Source of the DNA: Acorus gramineus
Lineage: Eukaryota > Streptophyta > Magnoliopsida > Acorales > Acoraceae
Length of the DNA stretch: 64,000 bases
Reading direction: 5' to 3'
Assembly: GCA_030737835.1 (NCBI GenBank)
Contig: JAUJYN010000018.1
Coordinates: 3,038,001 to 3,102,000 of the forward strand
In this document: positions 13,268 to 23,682 of the stretch, in pieces
Numbering within the stretch: the first letter of the stretch is position 1
Layout of the letters: every line of letters begins with the position of its first letter
Notes under the pieces: model-generated
What the model was told of the DNA's origin: nothing
Databases searched by the model: none
What the model saw: only the letters and a program-made list of their open reading frames with translations
Made by a program: the position numbers and the translations under genes

Positions 13268-13387
13268 TGGGACAAGAAACCTTGGGAGGGCATCGTGAGT
13301 TCCCGATACAGGACACCCCGACAACCAAACAAGGAACACGGAGTACCCTAACCCGGGTCTCAGTGTTGACCTCGCAAGGCTCCTCCC
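13268..13387 (-). mobile_element. MITE-like unit, copy c (in LTR F)
   Basis: It is a second copy 64 bp from copy b, flanked by TATAATATTAT on both sides. It occupies the same LTR position as the copies at 18085, 20558 and 36140, next to CTAAGGCATGC. Confidence 0.7.
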
Positions 13388-13738
13388 TATAATATTATCT
13401 AAGGCATGCAATTTATCATACACTAGCATTTAATTTAATAAATAAACTAGTAGGACGCATGCATAGGCCAAAGCTTCCTAGCATGAGAACAGGGGAACAT
13501 GATGCATGGCTCATACACCTATCCTAAGGGTGCAAGTCCCTAACATGCAAAGTCTAGGGTAGCATGCATTCTACATTTAAATCATGCTCGCATGGAATAC
13601 ACATTACAACAGGTTAATATAAATCCATGGTGCCCCAGGAGAGGTCGGTATACGCCCAAATGCGTGTAGCGCCTCTCTATTGGGTTGGATTGTCCCACTC
13701 ACCAGAAATCGGGTTGTCGCGCGACCGTCCGTCAAGAT

Positions 13739-14843
13739 CTGCAAGACAGGCATTTATACGGTAAGTAAAACCCACAAATACCACAAAATATACCAAAAAT
13801 ACTCAAAACAATACCCAACACTCGGGCAAACGTACATACGATCCGTACGCACGCTAGCCCGAGCACCCCGACACACTCCCGAACCCACGGCAACCACCCG
13901 CACGGCCGTCTGCCCCCCCCCCCCCCGGACGCGCCGCCGCGCCTCAGCCCGCGCACCCAGGCGCACCGCCGGGCCCCTGCCCGCACGCCTGGACCCGCAG
14001 CCGAGCCACCCGGTGCGCCGCGCGCCCACTGCGCCCCGCCGCAGCAGCCCGCGCGCACCCCGCACGCCCCGCGCGCACCACGCGAGCACACCGCCCCGTG
14101 CCTCGCTCCGCGCGCACCACCAGCTCCGCCCCGCGCGCACTCCGCGCGCACCACCAGCCTCTACCCGCGCGCACGCCTGCCTCTACCCAGCGCCCTGCGC
14201 GCATGCACCTCTGCGGTGCCCAGCGCCCCTGCGCCCAGCGCTCAGCACCCTCGCCCAGCACCCCCGGCATCCGCGACCAGCTCCCAGCGCTCAGCGCCCA
14301 GCACCCGGGACCCTCACCCAGCGCCCGCGCAGCACGCGCCCAGCGCGCCTACCAGCCTGCCCGCGCTGCCTGCCTGCGCGCATCGCCGAGTGGCCCGAGC
14401 ACCGCCCACCTGCACGCCTGGGCACTGCCCGCCTGATGCCCGAGCGCCTCCTGCCCAGCTCGCCTGCGCGCCCAGCCTGCCTGCCCGGCCTGCCAGCGCG
14501 CACAGCCCTGCCAACCTACCCGAGCTAACCCTGCCAGCCTACCCAGCGTGCCCAGCACGCCCAACACCCAGCACGCCCAGCGCCATCCCGAGCGCACGCC
14601 CGCGCGCATGCGCGCGCGCGCCCTGCCGCTGCTCTCATGCTGCGCCTGCCTGTGCTGCCTGCTGCCCGGGACTGCAAGCCTCCTTGCCCGAGCTCCTCTA
14701 CCACCCACCACCGGCCACCCCAAGGCCTCCGACCACCACCCACAGCCCTCCGACGGCCACCCACCGCCGCCGACCGCCTCCCAACCTCAAACCCACCTCC
14801 TAACATACATCTATACAAGAAAAGAGAGGAAAAAGAGGCTTAC
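13739..14843 (-). other. Long leader intron (CpG-rich, 1105 bp) of LTR F
   Basis: On the minus strand the donor GTAAGCC starts at 14843 after ...CCCCTTG, and the acceptor CTTGCAG ends at 13739 before ATCTTGACGGACGG. The centre (about 14210-14600) contains imperfect minisatellite units built on CAGCGCYCAGC and GCGCCCAGCAC. Confidence 0.7.
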
Positions 14844-15161
14844 CAAGGGGAGGAAGAGATGTTCGGTTGCTCTCCGCGCACCGAAACCTTTCCCCAAAGG
14901 CTTCCAACGCCCGGATCTCTCTTGGCCCTCGAAATGGCCCAAATCAGGGAAGAAGAGAGGGGGGACGGAGGGGCAAATCTCGCCGAAATCCGGATTTGAA
15001 AGCACCGGGGTGTAGATCGGGACCCGATCTACACTTCCTATGCTTTAGGTTTTTGGGTTTGAGGGCTCTAAGGGCCTCAAATGGGAGAAAAGGAGAGAGG
15101 GGAGAGAGAGGAAGCTCTTGGTAGGGATGATGAATAGTGCTATCAGATTTTTAGATCACCC

Positions 15162-15170
15162 CTTTATATA
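15162..15170 (-). promoter_or_regulatory. TATA box of LTR F
   Basis: The reverse complement reads TATATAAAG. The conserved CACTATTCATCATC word follows about 30 bp downstream (15126-15139 on the plus strand), a typical TATA-to-start spacing. Confidence 0.6.
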
Positions 15171-16807
15171 GTTAGTGACTTAAAAACCTGGATACGCCCC
15201 GGAACTGCAAAATTTCAGAAACGTTACCGGAATTCGATGAAATTTTCATGAGTGGCTTAAAATGGCACCAGGACACATAATATGCAGTTAGATTTTCAAT
15301 CGGAGTCCTCTAGCTCAGGACGATAGCTAACAGTCCAAAAATTAGCGGTTCCGATCGAAAACCGAAAAAAAATGAAAAACTGCCAGAACACTCCAACGGT
15401 TACCAGCAGGCTAAAAGTGACACATATATAAAAATGTGCCTCTAAATACTAGATTCATTGAGATCATTAAAATATAGAGTGCTGCCTTACCAAAACAGGG
15501 GGAGGGAAATGGGGAGATGAGGGGTTCTCGACAAACCCACGACCACCTTAACCACCACCTCCACTACCACCACCTCATCAGCATCTCCTCAATCCCTTCA
15601 TGGCAGAAAACAGGGGTGCAAAGGGGCATGAGAAGGAGATAGAGAGAAGAGAAACAACAACAACAACACATACTCACCCTTTCTCACTCTTTCTTGTGCT
15701 TCTTCTTCATCTTTTCCTTCAATTGCTTCTTCCTCCTCCTTCTTCACACACAAAGAGGAGAAAAAAAGAGACCAAGAGAGGGAGAGAACATGTTCCATGA
15801 AATGGGAGAGAGCGGGAGAGAGAGAGAAGGCAAAATGGTCAATTTCATGCCCAAATAGTGCCTAGGGGTGACCATAAGGGGGTGGTGAGGTTAGGGTTAG
15901 GCTCACCCACTCACAAATCAAATAACCAATGGTTTCTTCATCCCTAAGCAAGGTGGGGGTAAGGTTACCAAAGGTCACCACATCCTCAAAATATCTCACA
16001 CTATTCGACCAACCAAGAACTCTCAAAACCCGGATACGGTTCGGAACTGCATATTTTTTAAAACGTTACCAGAATTCGATAAAATTTTTATGGGTAGTAC
16101 GAAACAGTACCAGAACCCATAATATGCAGTTAGATTTCCAATCAGAGTACTCAACCTCCCGCAGGTGGCTAAAAGCTAAAATTTTAGCGACGCCGATCGA
16201 AAAAGAAAAAGGCCCTGTGTTATATATGTGTCACTTTTCAGCCTTCTAGTAACCATTGGAACATTCTTGCAGTCTTTCAGCTTTTTTCGTTTTTCGATCG
16301 GAACCGCTAAAATTTCAGACTTTTAGCTATCACCTTGAGTTAGAGGGCTCCGATTGAAAATCTAACTGCATATTATGTGTCCTGGTGCCATTTCAAGCCA
16401 CTCACGAAAATTTCATCGAATTCCGGTAACGTTTCAGAATTTCACAGTTCCGAATCGTATCCGGGTTTTGACCAAGCGAGAAGTCATTGGGAGACTTTAC
16501 TTGGTCAATGTGGGCCCATGACTTGGTCAACTCTTTTGGATTTTAGTGTTGTTGGGTTGACTAGGGTCAAATCTCACCTAAGTGCACCTAAACCTAAGCC
16601 TAAACCTAATTAATTAGCCCTAAGTTAAGTGGGTGTGAGAGTGTGTGGTGTGTGTGTGAGCATAAATAAATCCCACGACCAAATAAAGCTCCCCCACTAT
16701 TCGTCATCCCTTCCAACTCTCTCAAGCTCTCTCTCCCTCTCTTTATTTCCCCTTTATGATCTAGTAGAAGGGGTTGAATCAAGAAACCCTAGAAGGAGAA
16801 AAGAAAG

Positions 16808-16898
16808 GTATGGACCCGATCTACCTTTGCATGGTCTCGGATTCGAGTAACCTCTTGTGTGACCCCCTCTCATGGCCCCTTTTCTCCTCAGTTTTCAG
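16808..16898 (+). other. Short leader intron of LTR A (91 bp)
   Basis: The donor AAAG|GTATGG and the acceptor TTTTCAG|CCCC flank a C/T-rich tract. The same intron is 91 bp in LTR B and 90 bp in LTR 39078-41660 and in K. Confidence 0.65.
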
Positions 16899-17001
16899 CC
16901 CCTCTTTGGCTGAGAAGAGGTCTTGGTGGTGGTGGCCTTGGAGGTGGTGTTTCGGTGCGCGAAGAACACCCGATCTCCTCCCCTTCCTTTCCTCTCCTTG
17001 G

Positions 17002-17731
17002 GTGAGTCTTCTTTCCTTCCTTTTCTTGTTAGATGCATATTTAGGAGGTGTTTTGAGTGTTCATGGCTGTTGGGCGGTTGGAGGGGTTAGGGTTGGCTCG
17101 GGTGCTTGCGGGCTCACTAGCAGGCAGGCAGGCGCTGGCTGGCAGGCGCAGGCAGGCGAGCTGCGGTCCAGCGCGCTGGGCGCGTGCTGCCAGGCTCGCT
17201 TGGCGCATGCGGTCGGGCGTGCTGGGCGCAGTGCGCGGCGTGCGCGCGGAGCACTGCGCAGGGGCGCGTTCCGTGCGGTGTGCGCGGCGGGGCGAGCGGG
17301 CGGTGTGCGGGTACTGCACAGGGGGCGCAGTACGCTGGGCGAGCAGGCGGGCGTCCGGGGCACTGTGCTGGGGTGCAGTGCTTGCGGGTGTGCGCGTTGG
17401 GCGCTGTGCTGGGGCGCAGTGCGCGCGGGTGCACCCAGGGCTGGACGTGCGGTGCACGCGGGCGTGCGCGTGCGTGCGCCCGAGCGTGCAGCGTGTCTGG
17501 GTGTGCGGGCGGGGGGCTCGGCAGTGAGTCTGGGGGCGCGGGCTGGGGCGCGGCGGTGCACCTGGGGCGGGTGGCCGTGCGTATGGCTGCCCGGGGGGTT
17601 CGGGTGAGTCGGGGTGCTCGGACTCGCGTGCGTACGGGCCGTATGTACACTTGTCCAAGTGTTGGGTATTTTTAGCATATTTTTGTTGTATTGTGTATTT
17701 TACTCACCGTGTTTAATACCCTGTCTTGCAG
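17002..17731 (+). other. Long leader intron of LTR A (730 bp)
   Basis: The donor TTGG|GTGAGT and the acceptor CTTGCAG|ATCTTGACAG bound the intron. The core (about 17100-17620) is CpG-rich. The stretch before the acceptor is T-rich and contains TTTTACTCACC, shared by all copies. Confidence 0.7.
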
Positions 17732-18084
17732 ATCTTGACAGACGGTCACGCATCGACCCGGGTATTGGTGAGTGGGACAATCCAACCCAGTAGGGAGGCG
17801 CTATATGCACTTGGGCGTATTCCGTCCTCCCCTGGGGCACCATAGTTGATATTAACTTGTATAATATGTAATGTATGCAAGCATGATTAGTATGTAGTAT
17901 GCATGCCACCCTAGACCTTGTATGTTAGGGACTTGCACCCTTGGGATATGTGTAAGAGCCATGCATCCTGACACCATGTTTTTCATGCTAGGAAAGCCCC
18001 GACCTATGCATGTTCCCATTTAGTTTAATTTATCTAAATCAAATGCGAGCATATGATTATTAGCATGCCTTAGAAAATGTTATA

Positions 18085-18203
18085 AGGGGCCTTGCGGGGT
18101 TAGCGTTGAGACCCGGGCTAGGGTACTCCGTGTTCCTTGTTTGGTTGTCGGGATATCCTATATCGGGACCTCACGGTGCCCTCCCAAGGTTTTTTTTCCC
18201 GAT
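18085..18203 (+). mobile_element. MITE-like unit, copy d (in LTR A)
   Basis: The 119-bp unit runs from AGGGGCCTTGCGGGG to TTTTTTCCCGAT. It is flanked by AATGTTATA on the left and AATATTATA on the right (8 of 9 match). Confidence 0.75.
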
Positions 18204-19035
18204 AATATTATAACCTCGTTATTATAATATGTGTCTCCCCGCATCTTAGTTATGCGCCCTGGAGGAATTCTGAAGAATTCATGACATTTATAAGTTGAGA
18301 TCGGTGTCGGCGGATCCGAGTGGATCGTATACGTGTGCATAGGCTGTTTCTGTTCCCTTCGTTGGATCCGTATAGAGACTGCCCCAGTGTTAGACAGACC
18401 GTCCTGACAGAGGGCTCCCATCAGTAGGCACCTCCTGATTTGGTGACGGACTATGCTGAATGTGGGAGTAGACCAGGCGGTCTACGGAGTGGAGGAGAGA
18501 CTATCGGTGGACCAAGGGTGATTAACAGCCTAGTCAGTCCCAATATCCTATGTCACCTATTGAGGGGTGAGGGTGAGGGTGTGGTGTTATATATGTGTCA
18601 CTTTTAACCATCGGGTAACCGTTGGGACATTCTGGTAGTTTTTTGGTTTTTTTCATTTTTCGATCGGAACCGCTAAAATTTCGGGCTTTTAGTTATCATC
18701 CTAAGTTTGAGGACTCCAATTGAAAATCTAACTGCATATTATGTGTCTTGGTGCCATTCCAAGCCACTCACAAAAATTTCATCGAATTCCGGTAACGTTT
18801 CAGAATTTCACAGTTCCGAAGCGTATCCGGGTTTTGACCGAGCGAGAAGTCATTGGGAGACTTGACTTGGTCAAATGTGGGCCCATGACTTGGTCAACCC
18901 CCTTTGTTTTCTAGTGTGGATGGGTTGACCCAAGTCAAAGTGCACTTAGACCCACTTAAACCTCCCTAATCCTAGCTTAACCTAATCTTTTTTTTCACTA
19001 ATTGAGGGTGTGAGTGTGTGTGGTGTGGGTGTGGG

Positions 19036-19042
19036 TATAAAG
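19036..19042 (+). promoter_or_regulatory. TATA box of LTR B
   Basis: TATAAAG lies about 30 bp upstream of the conserved word CACTATTCATCATC (19067-19080), the probable transcription start. This puts U3 at about 470 bp and leaves more than 2.5 kb of LTR as transcribed leader. Confidence 0.65.
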
Positions 19043-19181
19043 AAATTCCACGAAAACATAACCCCCCACTATTCATCATCTCTTCCAAATTTCTCAAGCT
19101 CTCTCTCCCTCTCTTTAAATCCCATTTATGACCTAGTTCTAAGGTGGTGGAAATCAAAAACGCTAAGGAGAGAAAAGATAG

Positions 19182-19272
19182 GTGAGCTCCCGATCTACCT
19201 TCCGGTGGTCTCGGATTCGAATTCCCACATGTGTGACCCCCTCTCTTACCCTCTTTTCTCCTCTGATTTCAG
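19182..19272 (+). other. Short leader intron of LTR B (91 bp)
   Basis: The donor ATAG|GTGAGC and the acceptor GATTTCAG|CCCTC bound the intron. It lies about 115 bp downstream of the probable start site. Confidence 0.65.
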
Positions 19273-19376
19273 CCCTCTTAGGCTGAGTTGGAGATCTTGG
19301 TGGTGGGGGCCTTGGAGGTGGTGTTTCGGTGCGCGAAGAGCACCCGTTCTTCCTCCCCTTCTCTTTCGCTCCTAGG

Positions 19377-20204
19377 GTAAGCTTCCTTTCCTTTCATTCT
19401 TGTTTAGATGCTTGAGTAGGATGTGTTTTTGGGTGTGAATGGTGTGCTTGGTGGTTTGGGGGATGTTGGGTGGCTGTTGGTGGCCATTGGTGGCCGTTGG
19501 GAAGTGGTAGGGTTGGGCAGGCAGCGCGGGCAGGCAGGCTGGCAGGGAACGCGCTCGCGCGCGTGGGTGCTGCGCGTTGGGCGCAGTGCCGGGCGTGCGC
19601 GCGGGCACGCGTGCGGGTGCTGCGCGCTTGGAGCCGCGCGGGTGCTGCGCGCTGGGCGCCGTGCGGGGGCATGCGCGCAGAGCGCTGCGCAGGGGGCGCA
19701 GTGTGTACCGTGCGTGTGGAGAGGCGAGTGGGGGCTGTGCGGGTGCTGTGCAGGGGGCGCAGTGCGCGCAGGGCGAGCGGGGAGTGTGTGCGGGGCACTG
19801 CGCTGGGGCGCAGTGCGGGCGAGTGTGCGCGCGAGGCGCTGCGCTGGGTCGCGGTGCGCGCGGGTGCACCCGGGGGGGGGGCTGATCGCGCGGTGCGCGC
19901 GGGCGTGCGCTTGCGTGCGTCCGAGCGTGCGGCGTGTCCGGGCGTGCAGGCAGGGGCTCGGCCACATGTCTGGGAATGCGGGCAGGGGGCTCGGCAGTGC
20001 GTCTGGGCGCGCGGGCTGGGGCGCGGCTGTGCGCCCGGGGCGGGTGGCCGTGCGTACGGCTGCCCGAGGGTTCGGGTGAGTCGGGGTGCTCGGACTCGCG
20101 TGCGTACGGGCCGTATGTACGCTTGTCCGAGTGTTGGGTATTTTTAGTGTATTTTTGTATGTATTATGTATTTTACTCACCAAGTTGATTACCCTGTCTT
20201 GCAG
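19377..20204 (+). other. Long leader intron of LTR B (828 bp)
   Basis: The donor CTAGG|GTAAGC and the acceptor CTTGCAG|ATCTTGACGG bound a CpG-rich core (about 19540-20080). Confidence 0.7.
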
Positions 20205-20557
20205 ATCTTGACGGACGGTCGCGCGACGACCCGGTTATTGGTGAGTGGGACAACCCAACCCAGTAGGGAGGCGCTATATGCACTTGGGCGTGTACCGTCC
20301 TCCCCTGGGGCACCGTAGTTTAATATTAACCTGTTTAATATGTAATCTATGCAAGCATGATTAATATGTAGTATGCATGCTACCCTAGACCGTGTATGTT
20401 AGGGACTTGCACCCTTAGGATATGTGTAAGAGCCATGCATCCTGTCACCATGTTCTCATGCTAGGAAGCCTCGACCTATGCATGTGTCCTACTAGTTTAA
20501 TTTATTAAATTAAATGTGAACTTATAGTATTTTAAGCATGCCTTAGGGAATATTATA

Positions 20558-20676
20558 AGGGGCCTTGCGAGGTCAACATTGAGACCCGGGCTAGGGTACT
20601 CCGTGTTCCTTGTTTGGTTGTCGGGATGTCCTATATCGGGACCTCATGGTGCCCTCCCAAGGTTTCTTTTCCCGAT
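20558..20676 (+). mobile_element. MITE-like unit, copy e (in LTR B)
   Basis: This is the best-preserved copy: 119 bp, from AGGGGCCTTGCGAGG to TTTTCCCGAT, flanked by a perfect 9-bp duplication AATATTATA (20549-20557 and 20677-20685). The ends share imperfect inverted repeats (CCTTGCGAGG versus CCTTGGGAGG). The empty site is seen in LTR 39078-41660 at about 40750. A 9-bp duplication suggests a Mutator-like origin (inference). Confidence 0.8.
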
Positions 20677-20784
20677 AATATTATAACCTCGTTGTTATAA
20701 TATATATGTTTCCCCGCATCTTAGTTATGCGCCCTGGAGGAATTCTGAAGAATTCATGACATCCGTAGAGTCTCCCTTCTCTGG

Positions 20785-20908
20785 ATTAAAGGGCCTTGCG
20801 AAGTCAGCGTTGAGACCCGGGCTAGGGTACTTCGTGTTCCTTGTTTGGTTGTCGGGATATCCTATATCGGGACCTCATGGTGCCCTCCCAAGGTTTCTTT
20901 TTCCAGTT
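20785..20908 (+). mobile_element. MITE-like unit, copy f (second copy in LTR B)
   Basis: It has the same core (TGTTCCTTGTTTGGTTG) as copy e but sits about 110 bp downstream, replacing part of the normal LTR sequence. No clear 9-bp duplication is visible, so it may be a local duplication rather than a transposition. Confidence 0.55.
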
Positions 20909-22509
20909 AAGGGAATTCCGCGGATCCGAGTGGATCGTATGCGTATGGATAGGCTGTTTTTGTTCCTTTCGTTGGATCTGTATAGAGACTGCCCCAGCGT
21001 TAGAAAGGCCGTCCCGTTAGAGGGCTCCCATCAGTAGGTACCTCCTGATTTTGGATTCGGACTGTGCTGAAGTGTTGGAGGAGGCCAAGCGGCCTACGGA
21101 GTGGAGGAGAGACTATTGGTGGACCAAGGGTGATTAACAGCCTAGTCAGTCCCAATATCCTATGTCACCTATTGAGGGGTGAGGGTGAGGGTGTAGTGGG
21201 TTGGCGATGAGCGACCCACTGGTTTGTATAGTTGGTGCCATTCACGGTGTGGTGGGTCGGCGATGTAGCGATCCACTGGATTGTGTAGTTCCTGCCACTT
21301 TGAGGCTAGAATAATTAATTGTGGTTAATATAAATTGTGATGCATGGGTTGTGCTATTCACTGAGCGTGTGGCTCACCCCTCGCATATATTTTCTCCGGT
21401 GTTATGTAAGTTGGTTCAGGAGGAGGAGCTCCCCGACGGACCTCAGCAGTAGCGGTGCAGCGCCACATTTCCGCGAGTGTTAGAGGCTATCAGCATCCCT
21501 TTTTATTTGTATGTATTGTATTCTGTGCTTGGGCACACGTTTGTATTATATTTGGATGTCATTATATATATTGGCTCTCACAGGACAGTTGATTATGTAT
21601 CGAGTCTGTAATATGTCTTTGAGTTACAGATTCAGTCTTTTAGCTTCCGCTATTTGTGTATATATCATGTCAGCCCCTTTGTTGTCTGTGTTGCCATTTT
21701 GGATGTTGTTAGAGTATGTGATTGACTTCCTGTATTGACTGCCGATATCATATATACACTTGCTGTGTCCCGGGGACGGTCGCCCTAGGGCGTGACAGTG
21801 TGGTGGGTCGACGATGAAGTGACACACTAAATTGTGTAGTTCCTGCCACTTTGAGGCTTTGAATAATTAATTGTGGTTAATATAAATTGTGATGCATGGG
21901 TTGTGCTATTCACTGAGCGTGTGGCTCACCCCTCGCACATATTTTTCTCCATTGTTATCTGAGTCGGATCAGTAGGAGGAGCTCCCCGAGGGACTTCAGC
22001 AGTAGCGGAGCAGCGCCACATTCCGCGAGTGTTAGAGGCTATCAGCATCCCTTTTTGATTGTATGTATTGTATTCTGTGCCTGGGCACACGTTTGTATTA
22101 TATTTGGATGTCGTTGTATATATTGGCTCTCACAGGACAGTTGATTATGTATCGAGTCTGTAATATGTCTTTGAATTACAGATTCAGTCTTTTAGCTTCC
22201 GCTATTTGTGTATATATCATGTCAGCCTCATTGTTGTCTGTGTTGTTATTGTTGATGTTGTTTAGGGTATATTATTGATCTCCTGTTTAGACTGCTGATA
22301 TCATATATACACTTGCCGCGTCCCGGGGACGGCCGCCCTGGGGCGTGACACCCTGAATGACCCAAATGTGACCAAGGCTATTCCAACTTCCGTAGGTGGC
22401 GAAAAGCTAAAATTTTAGCGACTCCGATCGAAAAAAAAATAAGGCTCCAAATGACACAAGCATAACACTCACCGCAATCCGGGACCTCGCGCATCCCATC
22501 CGACGAGAT

Positions 22510-23000
22510 CTGTAAGGTAAGGGCATCAAATTTGGTGAGTAAAAACACATTATAACACTTATAAATTACTAGAAATACCAAAGACTTAGACATGCACGCA
22601 TACGAGCTCGCACGCATGCAAGCAAGCACGTACGCACGCATGCCCGAGTGCCCCAGCACCTACCCGAGCCCATGGACAGCCACACGTATGGCCCCGCACG
22701 CGTACGCACACGCGCAGGCCCCCCCCCCTAAGCCCGCTGGCATCCTGCAGCGTGCCTAGACGCGGTGCCCCGCGCGCACTACCCTCGCGCACGCGTATAC
22801 GCCCACCTGTGCACCCGCCTGTGCCACTCTATGCACGCGCCCATGCGCGCACGCTCGCGGACAGACTCGCGTGCGCCTTCAGCCAACTTTAACCCCTCCC
22901 CAGCCCCCCTCACACACCCTAAGCCAACTACCTAGCATGCATGACTCCCCAACAACCCCTAAAGCCATAAAAATCAAAGAAAAGAAGCGGGAGATCTCAC
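22510..23000 (-). other. Long leader intron of LTR D (491 bp)
   Basis: On the minus strand the donor GTGAGATCTC starts at 23000 and the acceptor CCTTACAG ends at 22510 before ATCTCGTCGGATGG. Its core (22590-22880) is CpG-rich, so a type I LTR can also hold the GC-rich intron form. Confidence 0.65.
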
Positions 23001-23682
23001 CAAGTGCCACGCCCCAGGGCGGCCGTCCCCGAGACACGGCAATATATAAAGTATCAGCTATCAATACCTAAGGTCAACAAAGACTCCAACAACAACAACA
23101 CACAAGGTGGCAAAGCAAAGATAAATGATAACTGACTGAAAAGAGGAAGCATAAGATATCAACAATGTCTGTAAACCAAAAATATCATTACAGACTCGAA
23201 TACACAATCAATGTCCTGTGAGAGCCAAGTCTAGTCCAAATAAAATACAACATGTGCCACATGCACGATTTACAATACATACAATGACCCTAGGACTGCT
23301 GACAGCCTCGCACTCACCACCTGCCAGATAGAACGATCCACGCACACAAGACCACGCCACAGGGAAGCTCCAGCTCCACGCCCAACACTGCCCCTGAAAA
23401 GAAACAGTATGCGAGGGGTGAGCTACAAGCTCAGTGAGTGGCTGGAAACCAATCACCATTACAACAGTTTAATGTTAAGGCAATTTCCTTTCAAGGAAAA
23501 CATGGGTGGAAACCCAATGGATAACAAGGTCACGCGGCAGCGCGACCAACCTCACCCTCACCCTCACTCCCGGAGGGAGACTCTTGGGACTCTTGGGGAG
23601 AGACCATACCGTTGGTCGAAGAGACGCAGAATTACTGGTCTACATGACACTACAAGATCATCTATATCGAGATAACTGCCCA

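Larger units (their letters stand above)
12044..15431 (-). mobile_element. LTR F, type IIa solo LTR, about 3.39 kb
   Basis: It starts TGTCACGCCCC at 12044 and ends near ACATATATAA. The flanking AAATG occurs at 12039-12043 and 15432-15436, with the LTR's last two bases altered or lost. It is inserted in the leader intron of G's 5' LTR. It carries two MITE-like units and the longest minus-strand CpG-rich intron (13739-14843). Confidence 0.85.
18595..21797 (+). mobile_element. LTR B, type IIa solo LTR, 3203 bp
   Basis: It starts TGTTATATATGTG and ends CTAGGGCGTGACA. It is flanked by GTGTGG on both sides (18589-18594 and 21798-21803), a 5-6 bp duplication. It is nested in LTR A in the same orientation. 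It holds a TATA box, both leader introns, two MITE-like units, and the TGAGC and TCTGTA hairpins. It is among the youngest insertions in the window by nesting. Confidence 0.92.
16218..22350 (+). mobile_element. LTR A, type IIa solo LTR, about 2.9 kb without its insert
   Basis: It starts TGTTATATATGTG at 16218 and ends GGGGCGTGACA at 22350. It is flanked by exact CCCTG (16213-16217 and 22351-22355). It is inserted in G's 5' LTR in the opposite direction and interrupted by LTR B (18595-21797). It carries the short intron 16808-16898, the long intron 17002-17731 and a MITE-like unit at 18085-18203. Confidence 0.92.
1383..22467 (-). mobile_element. Element G: old two-LTR Tekay/Del-like gypsy element, type I, heavily decayed
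   Basis: The minus-strand element has a 3' LTR (visible part 1383-3641), an internal region (3642-6388) and a 5' LTR (6389-22467). The 5' LTR is split by three type II LTRs (8061-10673, 12044-15431, 16218-22350). The internal ends carry a polypurine tract and a primer-binding site. Internal segments align by eye with the integrase end, RT and gag start of element K, but the region is about 2.2 kb shorter than K's and is broken in many places (well over ten). The right flank CTCAC (22468-22472) is the expected target duplication; its partner is outside the window. It is older than every type II LTR it contains. Confidence 0.85.
6389..22467 (-). mobile_element. 5' LTR of element G (type I, split by nested LTRs)
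   Basis: It starts TGTCACGACCCAGGGCGG at 6389 and ends AAGCATAACA at 22467. After removing the insertions the LTR is about 3.9 kb. Segments: 6389-8060, 10674-12043, 15432-16217 and 22351-22467. Its leader intron (acceptor 11584, donor 15490) is interrupted by LTR 12044-15431. The block 7106-7810 is tandemly duplicated in units of about 350 bp. Confidence 0.85.

Noticed and set aside
21511-21738. Small hydrophobic open frame (about 75 residues) that recurs in several type II LTRs
   Set aside because: It follows DNA identity between copies, is not kept in type I LTRs, and lies over the TCTGTA hairpin near the LTR end. There is no sign of coding constraint.
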